Source: Ornithinibacillus sp. 4-3
Lineage (GTDB): Bacteria > Bacillota > Bacilli > Bacillales > Amphibacillaceae
Reading direction: 5' to 3'
Length of the DNA stretch: 64,000 nt
NCBI RefSeq assembly: GCF_040958695.1
Contig: NZ_CP162599.1
Location: 3,072,001 to 3,136,000 of the forward strand
Positions 26,879 through 35,353 of the stretch are shown here, in pieces. Position 1 is the first letter of the stretch. Every line of letters begins with the position of its first letter. The position numbers were made by a program, and so were the translations under genes. The notes under the pieces were generated by a model. It was not told the DNA's origin and did not search any database. It saw nothing but the letters and a program-made list of their open reading frames with translations.

Positions 26879-28066
26879 CTATCGGTTAATGACTTCTTCT
26901 GTCGCAAGTGCTTGTTGCATCAATAATTGTTGGTGACGCTTAGTTAACTTTGCCTGGTCTAACATATCTTTAATCACAGTCGTTTGATTGATTTCATCGA
27001 GCTTCGTTGCTAATTTCCAAGTAGGAGCCACTTGTCGAGCCAACCATCTAAGTGTTTTATCAAATGTGTACGGTTCAGGTTTTGTTGTTAAAGTAATTTT
27101 TCTACTTACACCTAAATCCAGAAATCGTTTCCATTCTTTATTGATTTTCCAATGACTACGACGCTTTTTCTCATCCTTATCGACAAAACGAATATATCGG
27201 TTAATGATGGAAAACGCTGTTCGTCCAGCGTCTTCATAGGTCATTAAATCAACAATCGCGTGATACGCACGATCATTTTTTAAGCGTATTTCAAAGCGAT
27301 TTTTCACTTTTGTATCTTCTAGTGATGCTCCATGCTTTACGTATTGTTCGTAATCCTTCTCGTAAGCACAGAAATATACGTCACTTTTTAACGAGCCAAT
27401 ATATAACGTATTTCCCATATCAGGCTTTTCTCGATTCTGTACAAGTTCACCCGAACGATAGCTTTTAAAGCTACGGAAAACAGAGATACATTCTTCCTTA
27501 CGACATTTGTGTGTGAGAAACGGAATATCTAAGATGCTTGCCCTGTCATTGATCGCAAGGTCAATGCGTTTAAATACGCCACCAACACGAAATACGTCCA
27601 TAAAAAAATCAAACCATGTTCGCTGTTGGGCTAGTAGAAAATTTTCAAATTGGCGACAACCTTTTCCTTTCAGTTCCAGTAAACAACCTTTATCTTCATC
27701 AGGTGAAACCATGACGACAATATCTCCAAACACATATTGTTCCATGTACGAGTAAAATGCGTAATCCTCATGCATCATATATTCCATTTTAAGTTTCAAA
27801 ATTTCTTTAATGACAGGCTTCGGATTGGTCGTTATAAAACGAATCCGTACATAGTCAAACAAAATTTCCAAAGGTGCATCTGGATTAAATTGTTCTAAAA
27901 CATTGAATAGAGCATTTTTTAATGTTGGAGTCGGAGTTACTTTTCCTGTTTCGATTTCACTGATATATTGTCTAGAAATCCCTACATGTACAGCCAATTT
28001 ATTTTGTGATACGCCATATTCCACTCGTCTTTCCTTTAAACGTTGATACCAAGGCACTTGATTCAT
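26879..28066 (-). CDS. Relaxase / replication initiation protein (Tn916 Orf20, MobT)
   Basis: 395 residues. N-terminal Xre-type helix-turn-helix (about 14-62: VSQNKLAVHVGISRQYISEIETG) followed by a Rep_trans (rolling-circle initiator-like) domain. MobT relaxases nick oriT, start strand transfer and support element replication. The ATG at 28066 has GGAGG 7 nt upstream; the one at 28072 is too close. The frame is intact and lies next to its probable oriT, so mobilisation by another element's machinery remains conceivable. Confidence 0.93.
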   Translation of the reverse strand: MNQVPWYQRLKERRVEYGVSQNKLAVHVGISRQYISEIETGKVTPTPTLKNALFNVLEQFNPDAPLEILFDYVRIRFITTNPKPVIKEILKLKMEYMMHEDYAFYSYMEQYVFGDIVVMVSPDEDKGCLLELKGKGCRQFENFLLAQQRTWFDFFMDVFRVGGVFKRIDLAINDRASILDIPFLTHKCRKEECISVFRSFKSYRSGELVQNREKPDMGNTLYIGSLKSDVYFCAYEKDYEQYVKHGASLEDTKVKNRFEIRLKNDRAYHAIVDLMTYEDAGRTAFSIINRYIRFVDKDEKKRRSHWKINKEWKRFLDLGVSRKITLTTKPEPYTFDKTLRWLARQVAPTWKLATKLDEINQTTVIKDMLDQAKLTKRHQQLLMQQALATEEVINR

Positions 28067-28087
28067 GTGCATTCCTCCAAACTAAAA

Positions 28088-28123
28088 AAAGATGTCAACT
28101 TTTTCGTTTGAGTTGACATCTTT
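28088..28123. terminator. Bidirectional hairpin between oriT and orf20
   Basis: Perfect 13-bp stem AAAGATGTCAACT / AGTTGACATCTTT. It would separate orf21-side transcription from the relaxase gene. Confidence 0.7.
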
Positions 28124-28149
28124 GTGATATCCTTTAAACTATTGTGCCT

Positions 28150-28290
28150 ACAGGTGTTAAGGCATTTCTCGGACAGTTTCCTATTGCTTTTCTACCCCCC
28201 TGTTAGAAACGGGGGGTTAAGGCGTGGCTGTCGCCACGCAGGCTTCGCCCAGCACGTCGGCTTTCGCTTCGCACGCCGCCGCACTGGGCA
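28150..28290. other. oriT: Origin of transfer (oriT), Tn916/ICEBs1 type
   Basis: The core is an inverted repeat ACCCCCC / GGGGGGT around TGTTAGAAAC at 28194-28217, very like the nic regions of Tn916 and ICEBs1. GC-rich dyads follow: GCGTGGC / GCCACGC at 28222-28239 and GCCCAGC / GCACTGGGC at 28246-28287. Location between the orf21 and orf20 homologues is the one known for this family. Confidence 0.88.
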
Positions 28291-28294
28291 GCCT

Positions 28295-29634
28295 TTATGG
28301 AGCTAGTTTTTCTATCTCTTTTAAAAAGTCATGATCCTTTGGCACAAGTGGTGTGTAAAATTCAGTTATGACATTATCCCCTTTATCGACATAGCCACGT
28401 CCTTTGATCTGTTTTAAGAAAAATTGTTTTTGCACGTCGCTTCCAAACATCATGCCATATCCTAGTTCAGACATCCTTCCTAAAGCAACCCGAAAATTAA
28501 ATTGATCTCGAATTCCATCGCCTAAATATTTTGCATCTGGCCGCTGACAGGCAAGAATTAAAAAGAAGCCTGCTTGCCGTCCCAACATAACAATCTGTTT
28601 TAATTTTGTTAATACGGCAGTACTTTCCTTAGAAGCAAGCATTTCCATAAATGCTACATATTCATCAAAAATTAAAAAGTGGGGAGATAAGCCTAAATAC
28701 GCATAGTTTTCTCCTGTTTTATAATTAGGCATCTGTTTCATTTCTTCACTGCGAGCCATCATAGATTCATAAAACTCATCGATACAGGTTATCATGTCTT
28801 CCTTTTTGTAGTACACATCAGGCATAACGGTAGCTTAGTCCGCTAAATCAGCATTTTTTGGATCTAAAACATACAATTTTGCATCTGTTTTGAGCAGCGC
28901 TTCAATCAAGGTTAAAATAAAGTACGTCTTTCCGCCACCTGTTCCACCAGCAATCAACATATGTGGCAACTTATCATATTCCCAATAGAGGAATTTCATC
29001 AGTTTTAAGCTGCCATTTTGTACAGTAACTTCCTCAATCGAAATACGATTTGCAATCATATCATAAAAAAGGACATACTCTACATAAGAGTCATGTAATT
29101 CTTTTGATACCAATTCACAATACAGCCCACTTTCTAACTTGTTTTCAAGGTTCAGCAATTGATCTTGATATTTTCCGAGTGTGATTTCTACTTGAATACG
29201 AATCATCCCTTTTTCAAGGCGATAGTATTTTTAGGAAAATAACTGATTTTCTCTTTTGTTTTTCCATTTGGTATATCTTCAAAAAAACTATTGGATTGCA
29301 CTTGTTTCATTTCATACCATCCGTTTTCCAAAATCATTTTTGCGAGCTTTTGACGATGAATGACTTGTTTGATCTTGTCATACCGATAGTGATAATAAGC
29401 AAAAGCACAACAAGCTACCAGCCCTAGACTAATTATTAGTGAAACTAATCCATACGCACCCATAAAGTGTGCTTGAAAGTCATCCAATTGCCATGTGGTC
29501 GAGAGTAAAAAGGATAGATGAAAAGGGAGAAAGAAAACGAGCCATACACTAACCAGCCCAAAGAATATAAATTGAAAGACGAGGGAACCATCTTTTTCTT
29601 TAATGCGTTTCCCTCGCCTTCGGAAGGTCTTCAT
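28295..29634 (-). pseudogene. Tn916 Orf21-like coupling ATPase (FtsK/TcpA family), broken twice
   Basis: The three open pieces (29203-29634, 28835-29206, 28295-28825) together make one protein of about 446 residues, close to the 461 of Tn916 Orf21. The N-terminal piece has two membrane helices. The middle has Walker A GGTGGGKTYF, and the last piece has Walker B FLIFDEYVAF and LACQRPDAKY. Lesion 1 is a frame change in a run of five A near 29232-29236 (expected reading YYRL.KGMIRIQVE). Lesion 2 is an in-frame TAA at 28835-28837 where relatives have Leu after NADLAD. This protein would feed DNA to the mating channel, so transfer is blocked. Confidence 0.92.
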
Positions 29635-30014
29635 TATTTATCCTTTGTTGGCGAAGCTTTTGAAGTGTTACTACCCGTTGTTCCTGTTTTTCCCCTTAAA
29701 ACCAAATCATCTGCCTTCACATACCAATCGACATCAGCGCCACGAAAAGTCGCATTTGCAACGGTATCTGCGACAGGATTAATCAGTTCGACTTCCGCAT
29801 TATAATCAAATTCCTTTAAAGGAACGGAAGCAGGTATGCTTACTTGAATCATGCGTCCTTGTTCACGAGACTTTAAATCATATGTGCGTTCCTTGACTTC
29901 AGAAGATACGGTACCATCTTCATTTTGAAGAAACACCTCTCGACGTAAGGCCGAAAATTTTAATAAACCAAATGTCTTTTCTTTATCAATCACGATTCCT
30001 TGTGCTAATCTCAT
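29634..30014 (-). CDS. Tn916 Orf22-like DUF961 protein
   Basis: About 126 residues starting MRLAQGIVIDKEKTFGLLKF, with the DUF961/YdcP pattern (REVFLQNEDGTVSSEVKERTYDLKS...VELINPVADTVANATF). GGAGG lies upstream of the ATG at 30014; the longer frame from 30086 overlaps orf23 and is rejected. First genes of the Tn916 transfer operon; function not established. Confidence 0.88.
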   Translation of the reverse strand: MRLAQGIVIDKEKTFGLLKFSALRREVFLQNEDGTVSSEVKERTYDLKSREQGRMIQVSIPASVPLKEFDYNAEVELINPVADTVANATFRGADVDWYVKADDLVLRGKTGTTGSNTSKASPTKDK

Positions 30015-30027
30015 CTTATTTTCCTCC

Positions 30028-30342
30028 TTATGCTTTGACCATATCGTCAGCATGTAAAATATAACTTGTGAAACCACGATCACCAATTTTATAACCTTCT
30101 GCGGTAATGCGAGGATTGATCAGTTTCACTTTTTCCTCATGTTCAAAAAACTTTTCTCCAGCATCTTGGGGGAGAATCACTTCAATATCATCTGCCCGTT
30201 GAATATCAGAATACAGATTGTAGCTTCGAGAAAGGGTGGTCATACGGCCATTAATTCGTCTCTGTTCAACTTTACCTTCACCAGCATATTCTAAATTTCC
30301 AAACGTTTTTTCCATGTTTGGAATGACATATTTTAATTCCAT
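30028..30342 (-). CDS. Tn916 Orf23-like DUF961 protein
   Basis: 104 residues, ELKYVIPNMEKTFGNLEYAG at the N terminus and VKLINPRITAEGYKIGDRGF near the end. Paralogous to the next gene, as in Tn916. It is the outermost recognisable ICE gene on this side. Confidence 0.88.
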   Translation of the reverse strand: MELKYVIPNMEKTFGNLEYAGEGKVEQRRINGRMTTLSRSYNLYSDIQRADDIEVILPQDAGEKFFEHEEKVKLINPRITAEGYKIGDRGFTSYILHADDMVKA

Positions 30343-30449
30343 GATATAGCCCTCTTTTCTTGTTTTAATTTTTGATTATCTATTCAAATGGAAAGCAAGA
30401 GCAGAAGGGAGGGGAACGAGAATAATACATCTTCATGAATGAATCACTC

Positions 30450-30634
30450 CTATGCTTCTTGTAGTCGATAATCTACACGTCCATAAATGACACACCAAAA
30501 TATAATCATCGTTTCTCCATTCTCATCACGTATCAACTTCCCACAAGGAAAGAATGGAAAATCTTCTATTTCAATTTCATTGATTACAAATGATCCTCAA
30601 TCCATTCCATCACTTTTATTTCATTTTCTTCCAA
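30450..30634 (-). pseudogene. Small frameshifted hypothetical gene
   Basis: A TTG start with GGGGGAG upstream gives EENEIKVMEWIEDHL and then stops. The neighbouring frame continues NEIEIEDFPFFPCGKLIRDE, then NGETMIIFWCVIYGRVDYRL, and ends. One indel near 30580 would join them into a peptide of about 60 residues. Function unknown. Confidence 0.4.
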
Positions 30635-30667
30635 AGAAATCACACTCCCCCTTGATTGAGACAATAA

Positions 30668-30698
30668 AAAAAGCATGACAGGTAGAATTTGTCATACC
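30668..30698 (-). terminator. Terminator after the methyltransferase gene
   Basis: ATGACA pairs with TGTCAT, followed by TTTTTTT on the minus strand, 15-45 nt past the stop. Confidence 0.75.
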
Positions 30699-30711
30699 TT
30701 TGTTTGTTTAT

Positions 30712-31773
30712 TTATAAAACTTCTGTAATACCAGCCATAATATATGCCGCACATGGTACCGCAATCGCATTTCCAATTGCTTTGTATCTAGCATAATCAC
30801 TTATCGCTTCGTCTTTATACCCAAGAGATGTCCATCCCTCTGGTAATCCCATCAAACGTTCACATTCCAATGGAGTAAGTTGACGAATAAACCCTTCTTT
30901 TTCTTCTCCTTCGTACCAAAATGAAAAATAGTTTACGGAACCTGCGAGCAAAGTGGGAAAAGGGTCATTTGTCCGTCCAAAACTTGCATGGAAGCCTGTT
31001 TTATTTTTGTCTTTTGCGGTGCTTCGCATACGTCTTTCTTGAAAGGGTCGGACAACGGGTATTTTCCCCCTTGTTTTTGGAGCAAATATTCGACCAGTGC
31101 TGGTGGAGGACAGCCTGTCCTCTTCGCAAGACGTAAGAACCGATTGCAGATGGCGGGTTTTAAATAATATTTCTCTGGCACGTGTTCCTCCAAAATCTGC
31201 CACGAGGAAGATACGTCTTCTTCTTTGAGCGAGCGTGGGCTTTCCCCAATATCGGGCATCCAACACGCGCCAGCACAACTCAACATCCTTCCCTCGGACC
31301 ATTCCGGCATTTGCCCAGACTCCAGAAGCAGGCATTGGAATATCGGTTTTTGTGAACGACTCCAGTACGGCTTTAAAATCCAGCCTGTTATTTGATAAAA
31401 AAGCTCCCATGACGTTTTCCCAAACAGCGATAACTGGATATGTTCCATTCGTTGCACACCTCATTTCCTCAATAATTCGTATAGCGTGATAAAACAAACT
31501 AGATTGACTTCCTGTAAGACCTTCTCGATTTCCGATATTGGATAAGTTCTGACAGGGTGAACCAAAGGTAATGATATGAACAGGTGGAATTTCTCTACCA
31601 TCTATCTTTGTAATATCTCCGAGATGGAGCATGTTAGGGAAATGCCGTTTTGTAATAGAAATAGGTGCTTTCTCTACTTCACTTGCCCATATAGGAATAA
31701 TTCCATAACGAGATGCAGCTAATGGAAAAACACCGATACCATCAAATAAACTTCCTAAAGTTAGTTCAATCAT
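30712..31773 (-). CDS. DNA (cytosine-5) methyltransferase
   Basis: 353 residues. Motif I LFDGIGVFPLAA (9-20), catalytic Cys74 in GSPCQNLS, ENV (motif VI), QRRRRIFLV (motif VIII) and the closing LTPLECERLMGLPEGWT and YKAIGNAIAVP (motif X). The target-recognition region between VIII and IX is short. No restriction enzyme gene is adjacent, so it is an orphan that may protect the element from host restriction or be left from a lost system. GAAGGTG precedes the ATG. An IS21 copy sits 26 bp upstream and may have cut off its promoter. Confidence 0.95.
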   Translation of the reverse strand: MIELTLGSLFDGIGVFPLAASRYGIIPIWASEVEKAPISITKRHFPNMLHLGDITKIDGREIPPVHIITFGSPCQNLSNIGNREGLTGSQSSLFYHAIRIIEEMRCATNGTYPVIAVWENVMGAFLSNNRLDFKAVLESFTKTDIPMPASGVWANAGMVRGKDVELCWRVLDARYWGKPTLAQRRRRIFLVADFGGTRAREILFKTRHLQSVLTSCEEDRLSSTSTGRIFAPKTRGKIPVVRPFQERRMRSTAKDKNKTGFHASFGRTNDPFPTLLAGSVNYFSFWYEGEEKEGFIRQLTPLECERLMGLPEGWTSLGYKDEAISDYARYKAIGNAIAVPCAAYIMAGITEVL

Positions 31774-31864
31774 GTTTCACCTTCTATTCTCCATTTGCAT
31801 GTATTTGGCAATTAAAAAATGTACCAAATGGCATTTAAATATGCATGCCACTTGTCACTTCAAA

Positions 31865-32584
31865 TTATTGATGCAATAAAGACTCTTTATAACGAAAACT
31901 ATCTCCTTTAAAAACAAGTAAATGAGAATGGTGAATCAGGCGGTCAATGACAGCTTCTGTTAGAATCGGGTCGCCAAAAACATGATTCCATTGACCGAAT
32001 TGAAGATTGGTTGTAATCACTATACTTCGGTTTTCATAACACATAGAAATCACTTGAAATAAAAGCTCTGCTCCTTCTTTGTTTAACGGAATATAGCCGA
32101 GCTCATCAAGTATTAAAAGGTCTAGCTTTTCGATTTGTTTCATCAGCTTTGGTAGAGTGTTTTTCTGGTTTGCTTCAATTAGTTTATTAACCAAGCCTGC
32201 CACTGTATAGAACTTTACCTGGCTGCCAAATCTATGTATGGCATTTAAGGATAGTAATGTTGCCAAATAAGTCTTTCCTGTACCGACACCACCGTATAAA
32301 ATAAGGTTTTCCCTCTCCTTAATAAAGTCACCATTAATGACAGCTGTACGTTCAATTCCTTGTGGAATTTGTATATGTTCCCATTGGAAAGGAGTAGAAC
32401 CTGTCTTCGGTAGCTGAGCTTGACTTAGTAATAAATTAACTTTTCTTTCTTCTCGATTTTGGACTTCCTTTTCAAAAAGCTTTAATAGGTACTCTTCATT
32501 TGTTTCTGCTTCTATTTGATTAAAATTCTCTCTAATCCAACTTAACTTTAGTCGCTTTGCGTAGGCTTGTATTTGCTCGTTCAT
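31865..32584 (-). CDS. istB: IS21 helper ATPase IstB (copy B)
   Basis: 239 residues. Walker A GGVGTGKTYLATLL, Walker B LLILDELGYIPLN and the IstB segment ELLFQVISMCYENRSIVITTN. GGGGG lies upstream and the ATG overlaps the istA stop by 4 bp. Intact. Confidence 0.93.
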   Translation of the reverse strand: MNEQIQAYAKRLKLSWIRENFNQIEAETNEEYLLKLFEKEVQNREERKVNLLLSQAQLPKTGSTPFQWEHIQIPQGIERTAVINGDFIKERENLILYGGVGTGKTYLATLLSLNAIHRFGSQVKFYTVAGLVNKLIEANQKNTLPKLMKQIEKLDLLILDELGYIPLNKEGAELLFQVISMCYENRSIVITTNLQFGQWNHVFGDPILTEAVIDRLIHHSHLLVFKGDSFRYKESLLHQ

Positions 32585-34071
32585 TCACTCGTACCCCCTT
32601 GAAAGAAAGCATCGTAATGAGAAAGCCCACGAGTTGCGCTAGGTACTGTTGGAACATTAAGACGAGGAGTAATCGCCTCATAAGATGTACCTTGATTTAG
32701 TAGAGAATAGAAACAATGCTTGATTTGATCCGCACTAGGATGACCATGTGAAGAAGCTAACTCTAATGCCTCATTCAATAAAGTAAAATCATCATTTTTT
32801 AAGAGCGTAGCTAAAAGACGTAAAACTTCTTTCTGCTCTTCTTCTGTACAATCTCTTAAAAAGTTGGACCATTCAAGGGGAAATTGGTCATATAAACTAG
32901 AATATTTAATTGCCTTTGGACGTTTTGATAGTAAGTGTAAATATGGTTGCCAGTTCATCGACCTTCTTTTTACTCCATATAAACGAGAATGCTTTACAAT
33001 AACCTGACGTTCTTCGTTCAATACAATAATAGAGTTATAGGTTACACAAATATTTATGCGCTGCTTGGCAAATCTAGGCGACGTTGAATATTCCTTGTTA
33101 TCGATGTTTATAATCCCGTATTTATCTGCCTTCACTTCCTGATAACGCACACATTCAAACTTCTTCTCAGGAAGGATAAGCCATTCCTTTTTGTCTTCCT
33201 TATATAACTCTGATTGAAGCGTTTCTTTTAAGTAGTGTGGACGATTTCGGTCTTCCTCTGCGCATTGCCAAAGTGTTTCATTAAATTGGTCGAGATCCAC
33301 TATGGTGCACTCGGGTAATAAGAAGTTATTTCGAACATATTTCACCATTGCTTCAACGTGTCCTTTTTCATTCCCCTTCCCAGGATTACAAAATTCGTAA
33401 CTGAACCCATAGTGTAAGACAAAACGTTCAAATGTATCAGTGAGTTCACGTTCACCCTTACCTTTTATCTTTTTCACAGCGGGGGATAAGTTATCGAATC
33501 GTATCGTTGTCGGCACACCACCCATATAGTGAAACATACGTTGTAGACCCTCTAGTAAACACTCAGTGTTTTCCGAAGGAAATACCTGAAACAGGAATGA
33601 ATTACTGTACGGAAATGACATCACTAAATACGGTAGGTCTATTATCTCTGATTCATATAAGAAGGGTGCTGTACCAAAATCAACTTGTGCTGTTCCTGGT
33701 ATGGATTCAAGAGGTAATGAAGCTCCTTCTATATATTCTTTTAGCTCTTTCTTCCTTCTTGAAACATAGTCACGAACTGTACGTGCAGAACCTTCGAAGC
33801 TATGAAACTTAACTAACTGCTCGTACATTCTTTTGGCAGTTCTATGATTCTTCTTTTTCTTTTTTAAGTCTTCTCGAATCCACTTATCTAAAATAGGCTT
33901 CACTGGATCCATCACTCTAGAGCTTCTTTTCTGTGGTTTTTTTACTGGAAACTCTTCTTGATTCGCATACTTAGAAACTGTACGAGGATCCAGCTCCATC
34001 TTTCTTGCCACACTGGAATAAGTTCCACCTTTTTGATTCACTTCATGTCTGATATAATCAATTTGTGCCAC
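32581..34071 (-). CDS. istA: IS21 transposase IstA (copy B)
   Basis: About 496 residues. N-terminal helix-turn-helix (GTYSSVARKMELDPRTVSKYA), catalytic Asp in AQVDFGTAPF, Asp in IRFDNLSPAVK and Glu in NEKGHVEAMVKY. A GTG at 34071 with AGGAG 9 nt upstream is preferred over the ATG at 34080, which abuts the AGGAG. Intact. Confidence 0.92.
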   Translation of the reverse strand: MAQIDYIRHEVNQKGGTYSSVARKMELDPRTVSKYANQEEFPVKKPQKRSSRVMDPVKPILDKWIREDLKKKKKNHRTAKRMYEQLVKFHSFEGSARTVRDYVSRRKKELKEYIEGASLPLESIPGTAQVDFGTAPFLYESEIIDLPYLVMSFPYSNSFLFQVFPSENTECLLEGLQRMFHYMGGVPTTIRFDNLSPAVKKIKGKGERELTDTFERFVLHYGFSYEFCNPGKGNEKGHVEAMVKYVRNNFLLPECTIVDLDQFNETLWQCAEEDRNRPHYLKETLQSELYKEDKKEWLILPEKKFECVRYQEVKADKYGIINIDNKEYSTSPRFAKQRINICVTYNSIIVLNEERQVIVKHSRLYGVKRRSMNWQPYLHLLSKRPKAIKYSSLYDQFPLEWSNFLRDCTEEEQKEVLRLLATLLKNDDFTLLNEALELASSHGHPSADQIKHCFYSLLNQGTSYEAITPRLNVPTVPSATRGLSHYDAFFQGGTSE

Positions 34072-34159
34072 TGCTAACATCTCCTAATAGCCTCCTGTTA
34101 AACGTTGTTGGTCCAACGAGGAGTTTAAAGTTATTTTGAGAAGTTGACAAGTGGCTTTT

Positions 34160-34198
34160 TTAATTTGTGTAGGGCCCTCCGGGCCCTACACAAATTAA
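34160..34198. repeat. 18-bp perfect hairpin inside the IS21 copy B right end
   Basis: TTAATTTGTGTAGGGCCC and its exact complement flank a TCC loop, placed between the terminal repeat and the inner repeat. It probably blocks outside transcription or impairs translation across the end. Confidence 0.85.
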
Positions 34199-34424
34199 CT
34201 GCCATTCCCTACATATTTAGTTTGCCATAAACAATTTGCATGCATAAAAAAAAGACACTCATTTTAATTGAACGTCTAAATACAATAGGTTTTATTAAGT
34301 TAAAAATTATTATTATATTTTATTTATAAAAATTTCAAACATGGTGATACTCTTAAAGTTAATCTACATAAGAACCTTTTAAAAAATAAATAGCTAACAT
34401 CAATTTTTTCATGAATTACTAATG

Positions 34425-35159
34425 TTAAAAACTTATTATACAAAACAGAAACTCACAAATAGATATTTTAACACTAATATTGTGATCTTCATCAAAATAA
34501 ACAAGATAACGATAGATTCCCTTTTGAACATCTATCCAATTCAAATAGATGCTTGATTCACCATTTTGAAAATTCAATCCCGATTCGATGCGATTAAAAA
34601 CCCTTGATCCTACTTCTGGCATAATATCTACAGACGGAATCATGTTAAAGCTTTCTATTTGTTTTGCATTTAAATTAAATTTCCAATCATACCACAAAGT
34701 AGTTACTCCATCGACATCAACATAATCAAACTCAAACCCTGCATGACCTTTAGCTAATTTAATAATAATATTTTGAAATTTATCTTTATCAAACGAATAA
34801 TAAATTTCCTGTTCTACTGTATTAATTTGTGAATCCAATAACTCTTTTAATTTTCTATCTCGTTTTAATGCTTTATCTATTTTCTCATTGAAAAATCTTG
34901 GGTCTAACTTTCTTCTGAATACATTAATATAGGATGCTACATAAGATTCATCAAAAGAAAATCCATTATTACATGGTTCACAAGCCGATATTGTAGGCAA
35001 ATTATCTGGATAAGGTTCAATCATGAATGCTTTCGATGGAACATGATCTCTTGTTTCAGCAACATCTCCGCAATAAATACAATAATTTTCATCATTTTTA
35101 TTCCATTCTGTAAACTTTCCTACTCTTCTATCCCCACCCAAACGTTTAAATTGTTGCAT
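34425..35159 (-). CDS. HNH endonuclease-like protein beside SIR2-HerA
   Basis: About 244 residues. A zinc-binding HNH-type core near the N terminus: CIYCGDVAETRDHVPSKAF, then CEPCNNGFSFDE. The Cys pairs and the Asp-His fit an HNH nuclease; the C-terminal 150 residues are unassigned. The ATG at 35159 follows GGGAG at 8 nt; a start at 35195 with AAGG is possible. It has the same strand as herA and lies about 195 bp downstream. It may be part of the defence locus or an independent gene. Confidence 0.75.
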   Translation of the reverse strand: MQQFKRLGGDRRVGKFTEWNKNDENYCIYCGDVAETRDHVPSKAFMIEPYPDNLPTISACEPCNNGFSFDESYVASYINVFRRKLDPRFFNEKIDKALKRDRKLKELLDSQINTVEQEIYYSFDKDKFQNIIIKLAKGHAGFEFDYVDVDGVTTLWYDWKFNLNAKQIESFNMIPSVDIMPEVGSRVFNRIESGLNFQNGESSIYLNWIDVQKGIYRYLVYFDEDHNISVKISICEFLFCIISF

Positions 35160-35353
35160 ATTTTTCATCTCCCATGTTTTACTAATCTTAAGCATACTAC
35201 CTTAACAATATCTCATGCTCTTTTTCGTTTCCTTTGACTAGATTCAGCAATATCTGTTGATTTTAATCGTTTTAATTATCGTCAAAATAGTATCGAACAA
35301 ATGTTTTAACTTCAAATACTCTTGGGGAGTAGCCGTCGATAAAGCTATATCAA

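Larger units (their letters stand above)
11368..30342 (-). mobile_element. Decayed Tn916-like integrative conjugative element
   Basis: Tn916 gene order is recognisable on the minus strand: orf23, orf22, orf21 (broken), oriT, orf20, DUF3789, orf19, ardA/orf18, then a long cargo interval, then orf7-like sigma, orf8-like regulator and a SHOCT-like peptide. Missing are orf17-orf13 (TcpE, VirB4-like ATPase, channel proteins, P60 hydrolase) and any integrase. Limits are set at the outermost recognisable genes. The true ends were not found. It cannot transfer by itself as sequenced. Confidence 0.8.
31800..34233 (-). mobile_element. IS21-family insertion sequence B, 7-bp target duplication
   Basis: 2434 bp. 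Ends read inward: TGTATTTGGCAATTAAAAAA on the left and TGTTTATGGCAAACTAAATA on the right, with a second shared block GCCACTTGTCA about 50-80 bp further in. Perfect direct repeats ATTTGCA at 31793-31799 and 34234-34240. The proteins are clearly different from those of IS21 copy A. Confidence 0.93.

Noticed and set aside
30933..31457. 174-codon minus-strand frame within the methyltransferase gene
   Set aside because: Overlaps the motif-complete methyltransferase in another frame and matches nothing.
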